A DNA stretch of 64,000 bases from 20CM-2-55-15 sp964633285 (GTDB lineage: Bacteria; Acidobacteriota; Terriglobia; 20CM-2-55-15). The first letter of the stretch is position 1; each line of letters begins with the position of its first letter. The position numbers and the translations under genes were made by a program. The DNA lies in the NCBI GenBank assembly GCA_964633285.1, contig CAZWGA010000013.1:38035-102034 (forward strand). The letters are read 5' to 3'. The notes beneath the pieces were generated by a model, which saw nothing but the letters and a program-made list of their open reading frames with translations, was not told the origin of the DNA and searched no databases. Below, piece by piece: positions 25,955 to 34,275 of this stretch.

Positions 25955-27070
25955 ATGACGGCAAAGAAAGCGGCGAGGAAGAAAGGCAGGAAAGCTTCCG
26001 CAAAGAAAGTATCGCGGCGTCAGTTGCTGTACTCTGCTGCTGGAGTCATGGCTGCGCCCGCGTTTCCGGCCATGGCTCAATCCTCAAAATTACGCCTGAC
26101 GATGGCGTGCTGGGACTACGATCGCACGCGCGCTCTGATGGAAGGCCGCGTGGCTTTCGACGGCATTGAACTGACCTATCTTCCACTCGTCGTCGAGGAA
26201 ACATTTTTCCGGATGCTTCGCCATCGCGAGTTCGATGTCGCGGAAATGTCATTGTCGTCGTATACGCTTTCCCTGTTCGCCGAAAAGCCGCAATTCATCG
26301 CCATTCCGATTTTTCCCTCGCGAATGTTCCGCCACAATGGAATCTTCATCAACACGTCAAGCGGGATCCGGGAACCCAAAGACCTCTCGGGCAAACGCAT
26401 CGGCACTCCCGAATATCAACTCACAGCGCCGGTCTGGCAGCGCGGAATACTCAGCGACGAGTACAAGGTGCCGGTGACGAGCGTGACTCATTTTCAAGGC
26501 GGTCTCGAAGAACCGGGACGCGAAGAAAAGATCGACCTCAACCTGCCGGCCAATATCAAACTCCAGTCGATACCCGCCGGAAAAACGTTGTCGCAAATGC
26601 TCGAGTCCGGCGAAATCGATGCCCTCGTTTCCCCGCGTTCCCCATCAAGCTTCAAACCGGGCGGAAAAGTACGGCGGCTCTTCGAAGACTATTCCACTGT
26701 CGAACGCGATTACTACCGGCGCACAAAGATTTTTCCGATCATGCACGTCGTCGCTCTTCGGCGCGACGTGTACGAGAGATATCCATGGGTTGTGCAATCG
26801 CTATACAAGGGCTTCGTGCAGTCGCAGCGCATTACCTACGAAGACCTTCGTGAAACCGCGGCGCTGAAGGTCATGCTGCCCTGGCTGATCAAGCACGTCG
26901 AAGATACCGAAACCGCCCTCGGCAAAGAATACTGGCCTTATGGATTCGAGCCGAATGTGAATACGTTGAATACCTTCCTTCGCTACTCGTATGAACAGGG
27001 ACTGGCAAAGCGGCTGCTTCAACCGAAGGAACTGTTCGCGCCGGAGTCGCTGGAATCATTCAAGATTTGA
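25955..27070 (+). CDS. Tat-exported 4,5-dihydroxyphthalate decarboxylase-like / ABC substrate-binding protein
   Basis: The 371-residue protein has a Lys/Arg-rich n-region (~18 residues) before a Tat motif (SRRQLLYSAAG) and a periplasmic-binding-protein fold. LRLTMACWDYDRTRALMEGR, EMSLSSYTL and GIREPKDLSGKRIGTPEY match the family annotated as 4,5-dihydroxyphthalate decarboxylase, whose members look like type II solute-binding proteins. Because no permease genes are adjacent, an enzymatic or sensory role is as likely as transport. It probably forms an operon with the class II aldolase gene just upstream and with the small membrane protein that starts 3 bp after its stop. Confidence 0.78.
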   Translation: MTAKKAARKKGRKASAKKVSRRQLLYSAAGVMAAPAFPAMAQSSKLRLTMACWDYDRTRALMEGRVAFDGIELTYLPLVVEETFFRMLRHREFDVAEMSLSSYTLSLFAEKPQFIAIPIFPSRMFRHNGIFINTSSGIREPKDLSGKRIGTPEYQLTAPVWQRGILSDEYKVPVTSVTHFQGGLEEPGREEKIDLNLPANIKLQSIPAGKTLSQMLESGEIDALVSPRSPSSFKPGGKVRRLFEDYSTVERDYYRRTKIFPIMHVVALRRDVYERYPWVVQSLYKGFVQSQRITYEDLRETAALKVMLPWLIKHVEDTETALGKEYWPYGFEPNVNTLNTFLRYSYEQGLAKRLLQPKELFAPESLESFKI

Positions 27071-27073
27071 TCG

Positions 27074-27397
27074 ATGTGGGATAGCGAAAGCCATCGTTTG
27101 GGATTCCAACAATGCACACCCGCCGGATATGCATTGCGGATTACTGGTGATTGGGTCCGGCTCGCCGGTTTCCTGTTCCTGGTTTGTACACTGGTCTATC
27201 TCGTCTACCGGAACAGCGGCGGAACGTTCGACCGCTCTTTGCTGTGGTTTCTGGCAGGACCAGCCGCTGCGGTGATAGTCAGCGAATTCCTGTACCGGTC
27301 GTCCAAAGAATTGGCAATCCGGAAAAACTTTCACTACGACTACGAACGCCGCGAAGCCAGTTGGGATGAGGATGGCCACCGGCGCACTTATCAATAA
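27074..27397 (+). CDS. Small two-helix membrane protein
   Basis: A 107-residue protein starts 3 bp after the preceding stop. It has two hydrophobic segments (LAGFLFLVCTLVYLVY, LLWFLAGPAAAVIVSEF) and hydrophilic, Glu/Arg-rich ends (YERREASWDEDGHRR). I recognise no family. Tight spacing implies co-transcription with the dihydroxyphthalate-decarboxylase-like gene. Confidence 0.6.
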   Translation: MWDSESHRLGFQQCTPAGYALRITGDWVRLAGFLFLVCTLVYLVYRNSGGTFDRSLLWFLAGPAAAVIVSEFLYRSSKELAIRKNFHYDYERREASWDEDGHRRTYQ

Positions 27398-27446
27398 TAT
27401 CCACCGGCCGGAGTGCTGAAGATTTGAAAACGCGCGTTCTGTTAAG

Positions 27447-27935
27447 ATGATCAACGCAATGAAACATACCCTTCGAAATACAGTCTGGGTGCTGGTCACC
27501 GTCTGCACAGCCGCGCTGGCGTTGGCCTGGGGCCAACCTGCCCAGAATTCCGAAAAAGGCGAAAAACTTCTCAACGCCAACTGCACTACCTGTCATGAAC
27601 TCCGGAAAATTCAGACTCAGGCTCTGGATGAAGAAGGGTGGAACAAAATCGTTAAGGCCATGATTGAGAAAGGCGCGAAGGTTAACAAGGATGACGTGCC
27701 GGTGCTGGTGGAGTTCCTGGTCGATCGATACGGCCCGCTGCCCGACGGTCCCGGGAAAGATATCGTTCTGAACAAATGCACGGTTTGTCACGATTTGACT
27801 CGTGTCCGGCAGCATTTCGGCTCGCCCGAAGACTGGGCGGATACACTTTCCGCGATGCTGAATGAAGGATTGATGCTGTCGGATGAGGAATTCGCTAGTG
27901 TACTGCGTTATCTCGCGCGCAACTTCCGTCAATAA
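27447..27935 (+). CDS. Two-haem c-type cytochrome
   Basis: The 162-residue protein has a signal peptide (starting at either of two Met, 27447 or 27459; neither has a convincing ribosome-binding site) and two haem c motifs, CTTCH near residue 46 and CTVCH near residue 111. Each is followed by a similar helical stretch (EEGWNKIVKAMIEKGAKVNK, then SPEDWADTLSAMLNEGLMLS), so the protein is a tandem duplication of one cytochrome unit, as in the dihaem domain of quinohaemoprotein amine dehydrogenase alpha subunits. It likely carries electrons in the periplasm; its donor could be one of the PQQ propeller enzymes at 34-37 kb, which lack haem motifs of their own. Confidence 0.82.
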   Translation: MINAMKHTLRNTVWVLVTVCTAALALAWGQPAQNSEKGEKLLNANCTTCHELRKIQTQALDEEGWNKIVKAMIEKGAKVNKDDVPVLVEFLVDRYGPLPDGPGKDIVLNKCTVCHDLTRVRQHFGSPEDWADTLSAMLNEGLMLSDEEFASVLRYLARNFRQ

Positions 27936-27947
27936 ACGCGTCGGCAC

Positions 27948-27993
27948 AAAAAAAGACCGCCATCAACGAATTGTTGGTGGCGGTCTTTTTTTT
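27948..27993. terminator. Bidirectional rho-independent terminator
   Basis: A 13-bp stem (27955-27967 with 27973-27985, one G-T pair, 5-base loop) has seven A on its left and eight T on its right. It lies between the convergent cytochrome gene (ends 27935) and ankyrin gene (ends 28000), so it can stop transcription on both strands. Confidence 0.9.
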
Positions 27994-27999
27994 CGTCGA

Positions 28000-30108
28000 T
28001 TACTTACAGAGTTCGACGACGCAGATCGAATCCACATTCCGATTGGGAGGTGGAACGGGCAGCCCTCGTTCGGCCATCAATTTGCGGATCAGCGCGGCGG
28101 CTTCAGGCCGGTTGACGGCAGATTGCACACCAAATCGCACCAGGCCATCAGCGTAGTCGAGCGCTTCCCAGGTATGCCCTGCAATTTTGGAAACCAGCGT
28201 TTCCGTATCGCGGTTTCCTTTGTCGCGGGTATCGAGTTTTGCGCCGCGATCGACGAGAAGTTGAATGACCTCGGCTCGTCCCTTCGCCGCGGCGACCATC
28301 AATGAAGTGCGGCCATCCTGATTCGCGGCATTCGGATCGAACCCGAGATCCAGAAGGAATCGGACAGTCTCGACATTCTCTTTTGCGGAATGCTCGTACG
28401 TGACGCCTTCGACCCAGCCCATTCCGGATGCCGCCGTCAGTGCGGTGTCTCCGTGATCGGTCTTGATTGTGGGATCCGCGCCATGAGCAATGAGCATCTT
28501 CATCAACTCAAGATCACTCGATTGCGCCGCGCGCACAAAAGGTGTGGCGCCGGCTTCGAGGAACCACTGCATGGTGAAGATGGTTCGAGTCAGCGTATTG
28601 TCCTTGGCGCGGAGGTTCGGATTGGCGCTGTGGTCCAGAAGGAATTTGATGTACTCGAGGTGATCGATGTCCGGCTTGGGAACCGGAAAATCGCCGCCCT
28701 CGATGTTACGGTTGTCGGTAGCGAGATACAACGGCGTCCAGTTTCCCTTATTGGCTTTGTTGACCTCGGCTCCATGCTCGATCAAATACTCGGCGAGTTT
28801 GTAATGCCGGTTGTTGGTCGCCGTGAGCAGCGGGGTCCAGTCGTATTCCGTGGTCTGGTTCACGTTCGCGCCGGCTTGAAGCAGAAGCTTTGTTGATTCC
28901 AGATCGCCTTCACGAGCGGCCAGAACCATTGCGGTCAAACCGCCGCCGCCTGTGCCTACAAGACCGGCCACAATCACATCGGTATCATCCTGCTGGTCAT
29001 CCGTAGCAGCGGCAGCCGCGGTAGCTGCGGCTGCCGCACCCTGCCGTTGACCTCGGCCCTGAGCCGCGGCTCCACGTCCGCCTCCACGTTGCGCGCGCTG
29101 GCCGGCGGCGGCCGCATTTTTCTGCGCATTCGCAATGAGTTGCTCGACAGCGGCGGTGAGCGCCTTCGTATCGACTCCCGCTGCCGCGGCCTGATCCGCA
29201 AAGAACGACAACGCCTGCAATGGATCCACTCCAAAGCTTGCGGCCTGCTCGACAACCTGCCGGGCCATCGCCTGAATATCAACCGCGCCGCGCTGGCCGT
29301 TGTTGCCCTGGCCGCCCTGGCCACCCCGGCCTCCGCGGCCGTTTTGACCGTTTCCCTGCTGACCAAAGCCAAAAGCATCGCCGATGCGCCGGACGGAGAT
29401 CGTACCGTTGGCCTGATCGATAGCCAGTTGTTCCTCGTATGTTCTTCCGGCTTCCGAGGCCTCTTTACGCACGCGATTCGCGGCCTGAACTCGATCGGCA
29501 TTCACGCGATTCGCCATGTAATTTCGCGGAAGGCCGGCGCCGCCGGATTTCGCGGCGAAGTCGGCTTTGCCATCCAGCAGCGCCGCGACAGCCGCAGGAT
29601 GTCTCTGTTCGACGGCCCACATCAATGCAGTCGTCCCGCGAAGAGGTTCCTTCGCATTGACATCCGCGCCCGCAGCAATCAAGAGCGTGATGGCATCGGG
29701 ATTTCCGTTATGAGCCGCGAGCATCAACATCGTTTCACCCGCCGGCCCTTTCTGTTTCGGATCAGCGCCGGCTTTGAGCAAACGGTCCATCATCTTCGCG
29801 TTTCCGTAGAGCGAAGCCATATGCAACGGCGTGACGCCTTCGCGATTGGCAGCCTTGACGCTGGCTCCGGCCTTGATCAGAAGATCCAGAGTTTCAAGAT
29901 CGTCCTTGTACACTGCCCAGTGAAGAGCCGTGGCGCCGTCGATCTGAGGAGCATTTACATCCGCCTTCTGCTGAAGCAAAGCACGGAGAGCGTCTTTATC
30001 GCCTTTCATGACGGCGTCGGCAACGTCGCTGCGGCCCGCAGCCAGATTCCGTCCGGCAATACAGAAGAACAGCACCGCGGCAAAACCTGTAAGTAGTCGT
30101 CTGTTCAT
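28000..30108 (-). CDS. Exported ankyrin-repeat protein with Gly/Gln/Ala-rich linker
   Basis: The 702-residue protein has a signal peptide (to ~residue 24) and two ankyrin blocks: about five repeats at residues 28-190 (TALHWAVYKDDLETLDLLIK, TPLHMASLYGNAKMMDRLLK) and seven or so at 385-680 (TAMVLAAREGDLESTKLLLQ, TSLMVAAAKGRAEVIQLLVD). Between them lie an alpha-helical segment and two low-complexity tracts, Gly/Gln/Arg-rich at ~248-282 and Arg/Gly then poly-Ala at ~337-375. Ankyrin repeats mediate protein binding, so this may scaffold the two proteins encoded upstream. Third gene of the operon beginning at 34062; 17 bp after the DUF1552 gene. Confidence 0.85.
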   Translation of the reverse strand: MNRRLLTGFAAVLFFCIAGRNLAAGRSDVADAVMKGDKDALRALLQQKADVNAPQIDGATALHWAVYKDDLETLDLLIKAGASVKAANREGVTPLHMASLYGNAKMMDRLLKAGADPKQKGPAGETMLMLAAHNGNPDAITLLIAAGADVNAKEPLRGTTALMWAVEQRHPAAVAALLDGKADFAAKSGGAGLPRNYMANRVNADRVQAANRVRKEASEAGRTYEEQLAIDQANGTISVRRIGDAFGFGQQGNGQNGRGGRGGQGGQGNNGQRGAVDIQAMARQVVEQAASFGVDPLQALSFFADQAAAAGVDTKALTAAVEQLIANAQKNAAAAGQRAQRGGGRGAAAQGRGQRQGAAAAATAAAAATDDQQDDTDVIVAGLVGTGGGGLTAMVLAAREGDLESTKLLLQAGANVNQTTEYDWTPLLTATNNRHYKLAEYLIEHGAEVNKANKGNWTPLYLATDNRNIEGGDFPVPKPDIDHLEYIKFLLDHSANPNLRAKDNTLTRTIFTMQWFLEAGATPFVRAAQSSDLELMKMLIAHGADPTIKTDHGDTALTAASGMGWVEGVTYEHSAKENVETVRFLLDLGFDPNAANQDGRTSLMVAAAKGRAEVIQLLVDRGAKLDTRDKGNRDTETLVSKIAGHTWEALDYADGLVRFGVQSAVNRPEAAALIRKLMAERGLPVPPPNRNVDSICVVELCK

Positions 30109-30125
30109 TTCCTCGTCCCTCCGTC

Positions 30126-31532
30126 CTAGAGTGAGGTGAGCCGGCCGGTACTATCGCCCTGGCTGTCCAGATGAATGCCGTACATGTCGAGAATGCTCAG
30201 CAGCATATTTCCGGTGGTAATGGTTTTACGTTCGTAATGGAGGTGCCGGTTGCCTTTCAGCTTGCCACCCAGACCGCCGATAAGGAAATGCGGCACGTCA
30301 TAGTGCTGGTGCTGATTGGAATTCCCCATGTTGGTTCCGTGAAGAATCAGCGTGCGATCGAGCAGCGTTCCATCGCCATCCGGAATGGTTTTCAGTTTGT
30401 TGGCCAGGTAAGCCGTCGTGGACAGATGATACCGGTTCAGCTTCGAGTAATTCTTGATCTGCGTCGGATCGTCCTGATGGTGCGATCCACCGTGGAAGCT
30501 CACGCTCGTACCGCCTTCCGGGAACAATTCGCCTTTCGGGAACGGATAGCTTTTGCCTGTCAGATCGCGAGCGCCGAGCAGCGTCACCACACGGGTGATG
30601 TCGGCCTGAAACGCGAGGGCGGCAAGTTCCCAATGCAAACGGACGTGGTCGTCGAAGCTCTCGGGAATGCCCGACGGTTCCTCGTGAGAAGGAACCGAAG
30701 TTGACGCCTTCGCGGCGAGCTGAATCCGGCGTTCAATTTCGCGCACTTCCTCGGTGTATTGATTCACGGTCTTCTGATCGGATGCGCCCAGATTCTTCTT
30801 CAAGCCTTGAAGTTCATCGAGCAGCGAATCCAGAATGCTGCGGCTCTGGTTCATTCGTTTGGCGCGGACTTCCGGAGTGGCGCCGCTGCCGAACAAACGC
30901 TCGAAGACGACCTGAGGATTGAGTTCCATTGGAAGCGGCGTGATGCCCTCAACTTCTTTTCCCTTGTCGTCACGGCCCGAGCGCCATGAAATCGTGTTGG
31001 TGTACGAGCAACTGTAGCCTTCACCGCAATTGCTCGAGCTCGAATTGGGATCTTCGACGGCAAGCTGCAATGACGGCAGAAGGTTTTCCTGTCCGATTTT
31101 GTCGGCGATCACCTGATCGATGGTGTTGCTGCCGACGCTTGCATCGGAACCTGCGGTCTTCCGGGGCTTGATGGCTGTCAGGAACGCGGCAGCGACCCAG
31201 TGATCGGAACCTGTCGTACCCTCCGGAGGTTCCGCCGATTTGGACCAGAGACCGCTGAGGACCACAGTCTGGTCCTTCACGTTTTTCAACGACTCCACGA
31301 TATAAGGCAGATTCTCCGGCAGGGTTCCTTCCTTCTCCGGCTCCCAGTAACCCGGGGCCATGCCGTGCGGATAAAAGACTCCAACGAATCGCGGCGTCGA
31401 TGCGCGTCCGGCCGGCGTTTGTGCCAGAAGAGTGCCCGCGGGAATCATGGCATCCAGCAACGGCAACGCCAGCGTGACCCCTGCGCCGCGGAGGAAGGTG
31501 CGGCGCGGAATGTGTTTTTTGGTTATAAACAT
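30126..31532 (-). CDS. DUF1552 family protein, Tat-exported
   Basis: The 468-residue protein has a Tat leader (IPRRTFLRGAGVTLALPLLD) and the DUF1552 signature: RFVGVFYPHGMAPGYWEPE, GLWSKSAEPPEG, GSDHWVAAAFLTAIKPRKTAG and a late TLILHGTNMGNSNQHQHYDV. Histidine- and acid-rich motifs such as VSFHGGSHHQDDPTQIKNY suggest metal binding, in line with the alkaline-phosphatase-like fold proposed for the related DUF1501. No activity is established. It starts 10 bp after the stop of the DUF1592 cytochrome gene, with which this family is almost always paired. Confidence 0.9.
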   Translation of the reverse strand: MFITKKHIPRRTFLRGAGVTLALPLLDAMIPAGTLLAQTPAGRASTPRFVGVFYPHGMAPGYWEPEKEGTLPENLPYIVESLKNVKDQTVVLSGLWSKSAEPPEGTTGSDHWVAAAFLTAIKPRKTAGSDASVGSNTIDQVIADKIGQENLLPSLQLAVEDPNSSSSNCGEGYSCSYTNTISWRSGRDDKGKEVEGITPLPMELNPQVVFERLFGSGATPEVRAKRMNQSRSILDSLLDELQGLKKNLGASDQKTVNQYTEEVREIERRIQLAAKASTSVPSHEEPSGIPESFDDHVRLHWELAALAFQADITRVVTLLGARDLTGKSYPFPKGELFPEGGTSVSFHGGSHHQDDPTQIKNYSKLNRYHLSTTAYLANKLKTIPDGDGTLLDRTLILHGTNMGNSNQHQHYDVPHFLIGGLGGKLKGNRHLHYERKTITTGNMLLSILDMYGIHLDSQGDSTGRLTSL

Positions 31533-31542
31533 GACGGTCCCC

Positions 31543-34062
31543 TTAGTTCCCTTTTTCTTTATTAGATTGAATGCTCGTTTCCTGCATCTTCATATTCATC
31601 TGGAATGCTTTGCTCTTCACGATTCCAAGAACGAGCGATGAAAATTTATTTCCATTCTTCGCCGCATCGTGCGAGATGGAACGCACGAGAGGCATATCCT
31701 GAGCTTCAACGCCACGGCCCAGCGCGTATGTAAGAAGTTTTTCTGCCGCGACTTCGACAAATTGATCCGAGTAACCGGTAAGCCATTTGCGAAGACCCAT
31801 GGGCCCTTCGATCTTCGTGCCATCGAAAACCGTAGACGCGGCATCGATGCCTTCGCCGCCATCCTGCGTGCGCCACATCGCAATAGCATCGAAATTCTCG
31901 AGCGAGAATCCGATGGGATCCATCATGCTGTGACACTGAATGCAATCGTTGCGGACGCGATGCGCCAGCATCTTGGCCCGCATTGAAGGTTCCTTCGTGT
32001 TGCCGGTCGCGTCTGTCGCTCTCGGCGGAAGCGGTGGAACGTTCGGCGGCGGGCTCGGCGGGCCCATCCCGAGAATGTTGGTCATGACCCATTTACCGCG
32101 AGTCACAGGCGACGTTCGTTCGGGCTTCGCGGTCGCAACGAGGAACGCGCCTTTGCCGGTCAGGCCTTTCCGAATTTCCATATCGGGGCCGAGTGTCACG
32201 CGGCGGAACTGGCTCCCGTAGACACCCTGAATTCCATAGTGCTTCGCCAGTCTTTCGTTGACGAACGTGTAATCGGCATTCAACAAATCGGTAATGTTCC
32301 GATCTTCACGAACGATACTGTCGAAAATCAATTCGACTTCGCGGCGCATGGCCTGCCGCAACGGATCGTCGAAGTCCGGAAACAGCATGGGCAGCGGACT
32401 ATCGGCCTGGAGATCGCGCAATGTGAGCCACTGGCCGGCAAAATTCACGGCAAGCGCTTCGGCCTTGGGCGATTTCAACATCCGGCGAACCTGTTGTTCC
32501 AGGACTGCCGTGTCTTTAAGACGGCCCTGGCCGGCAACTCGAACGAGTTCGTCGTCCGGGCTCGTGCTCCAAAGGAAGAACGACAAGCGTGAAGCGAGAT
32601 CGTAATCGGTAATGCGATACGTCTCACCTGTTTTCAAATTCGAGGGCTCCACTTCAATGCGATAGATGAACTTGAGATCCGTCAGCATACGCGCCAAGGC
32701 GGTTTCGATTCCGATATCGAAGTCGCCGCCTTCTTTGCGCCCATCTTCGTAAAACTTCATCAAAGCATCCACGTCGGCTGCAGCTGACGGCCGGCGGTAT
32801 GCATGCGTGGCAAGATTCCCGATGATCTTTTTCGCACACGCCGTTTCATCGGCCGTTCCCGTTGGACGGCAGATAAAAATCTTCCGGCGGCTTGGCGAAT
32901 CGTCGGCCTGCTTCGCGTTGAAGGGTCCATCAATGCGAACCGTGCCGACATGCGGAAAGTAGCTGAAGCCGGGGGTGGGCCCCGTCTGAACGGTGTCGCG
33001 CATGAAGTGCTGATCCAGATCGAGAACCGGAGCAAAGTTGGTTTGAAGGAAGGTCACCCCGAATTCATGCAGTCCCGCCTTGGTCGAAAACCGGACGCGC
33101 ATTCCGCCGCCGGCGCCCGGACGGCCCAGATCCGCGCCGGATTGACCGCTGCTCACGGCTGCAACCTGGCGTCCGCCACAATTGGCCGCAGGAGCTCGGC
33201 CGCCACCCTGCCAATCCAGCATTTGGATTCGCGCGCCGTCGAGAAGAACTTCGAGCTTTTCGCACGGAATGGAACCGAAACCTGTCGGTGACATGTTGTC
33301 GCCGAAAATCGGAGTGATCGTCACCTGATATTCGCCATCGGAAGGAAACACGTGCTTGATGAGCATTCCACCGCGCGTACCGAACGGCAAACCTTCGATG
33401 TGGTAATCCTGAGACGAGTCTTCCGGGGTCCGATAAACCTTCAATGAAGGCGTCGTCGGTTCGCCAATCGCGAGACGGCTGATTTTCTGCCCCGCCGATA
33501 CATAGGCTTCCACCAGCGTTGAAGAAACGCCGAGCGCTCCCGCAATGTTGTCAAATCCGTGAGTGGAATCATCGGAGGGCAAATAGGTCGAAGGATCGAT
33601 ATCGAGGTCGAGCATGTCCTTGATCACGTTGGCATACTCGGTGCGATTGAGACGGTGCAAACCTGGCGGAGGCGTATGCGTGACCGCCGTCCGATCCAGT
33701 TCGTTTTCCAGCCATGTGATGAATGCTTTGTAGGCCGGCGGTTCGGGCCGCTTCATGTTTACCGGCGGCATCATTCCCGCGCGAAGCTTCCGGACAATCA
33801 TTTCCCATGTCTCGGTGTTCTTTTCAACATGCGCGATGTCCAACGTATCGAAATCGAGTTTTCGCGCGGAATCCATTCCAGCCGCGCGCGCCTTATCGCT
33901 GTGGCAGGTCATGCAATATTGATTGACGATTGCTTTTTGCGCCGCAACGGAATCCGCAGAAGGCGCCGCGGGAGTGTTTTGCTGTCCGGCGGTAAGACCC
34001 AAAACCACAAACACGAGGGCGACGGTTGCCATGCAACCTGTCACAATCAGTCTTTTCTTCAT
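31543..34062 (-). CDS. Planctomycete-type cytochrome c protein (DUF1587/1592/1595/1588/1585)
   Basis: The 839-residue protein has a signal peptide, an N-terminal haem motif CMTCH near residue 49 (in YCMTCHSDKARAAG), then the domain series of this family: LHRLNRTEYANVIKDMLDLD (DUF1587), a beta-rich carbohydrate-binding-like part (~200-380), HAYRRPSAAADVDALMKFY (DUF1595), DLASRLSFFLWSTSPDDEL (DUF1592), RRVTLGPDMEIRKGLTGKGA and, near residue 706, a second haem motif CIQCH in NDCIQCHSMMDPIGFSLENF (DUF1588), ending with a DUF1585 segment. It is a periplasmic di-haem protein of unknown substrate, first in the operon with DUF1552 and the ankyrin protein. Confidence 0.92.
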   Translation of the reverse strand: MKKRLIVTGCMATVALVFVVLGLTAGQQNTPAAPSADSVAAQKAIVNQYCMTCHSDKARAAGMDSARKLDFDTLDIAHVEKNTETWEMIVRKLRAGMMPPVNMKRPEPPAYKAFITWLENELDRTAVTHTPPPGLHRLNRTEYANVIKDMLDLDIDPSTYLPSDDSTHGFDNIAGALGVSSTLVEAYVSAGQKISRLAIGEPTTPSLKVYRTPEDSSQDYHIEGLPFGTRGGMLIKHVFPSDGEYQVTITPIFGDNMSPTGFGSIPCEKLEVLLDGARIQMLDWQGGGRAPAANCGGRQVAAVSSGQSGADLGRPGAGGGMRVRFSTKAGLHEFGVTFLQTNFAPVLDLDQHFMRDTVQTGPTPGFSYFPHVGTVRIDGPFNAKQADDSPSRRKIFICRPTGTADETACAKKIIGNLATHAYRRPSAAADVDALMKFYEDGRKEGGDFDIGIETALARMLTDLKFIYRIEVEPSNLKTGETYRITDYDLASRLSFFLWSTSPDDELVRVAGQGRLKDTAVLEQQVRRMLKSPKAEALAVNFAGQWLTLRDLQADSPLPMLFPDFDDPLRQAMRREVELIFDSIVREDRNITDLLNADYTFVNERLAKHYGIQGVYGSQFRRVTLGPDMEIRKGLTGKGAFLVATAKPERTSPVTRGKWVMTNILGMGPPSPPPNVPPLPPRATDATGNTKEPSMRAKMLAHRVRNDCIQCHSMMDPIGFSLENFDAIAMWRTQDGGEGIDAASTVFDGTKIEGPMGLRKWLTGYSDQFVEVAAEKLLTYALGRGVEAQDMPLVRSISHDAAKNGNKFSSLVLGIVKSKAFQMNMKMQETSIQSNKEKGN

Positions 34063-34275
34063 GGAGTGCCCCGGATAAATAGAAAGCTTAAGATTCAGTA
34101 ACTTCGGACTAAAAATAGACCCTCAAAATATATAACAACGCCTTGCCGCGGGTCCATTTGATATTACAAATCCGTGCCGCCTCTTAGTACGGCCGAAAAC
34201 CTTCTACGGCTACACGTAAATCACAGATTTTTTGTGTCTTTATGTCACAGCGGCAGTCGCCAACCACTTTAGAAT

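Noticed and set aside
29047..30096. Forward frame of 349 codons opposite the ankyrin gene
   Set aside because: The ankyrin repeats on the reverse strand are unmistakable; the forward translation shows no family resemblance.
34063..34275. Possible terminator or regulatory RNA between the PQQ dehydrogenase and the DUF1592 gene
   Set aside because: AT-rich with a weak CACA-TGTG hairpin only; it likely holds the DUF1592 operon promoter but no clear hexamers were found.
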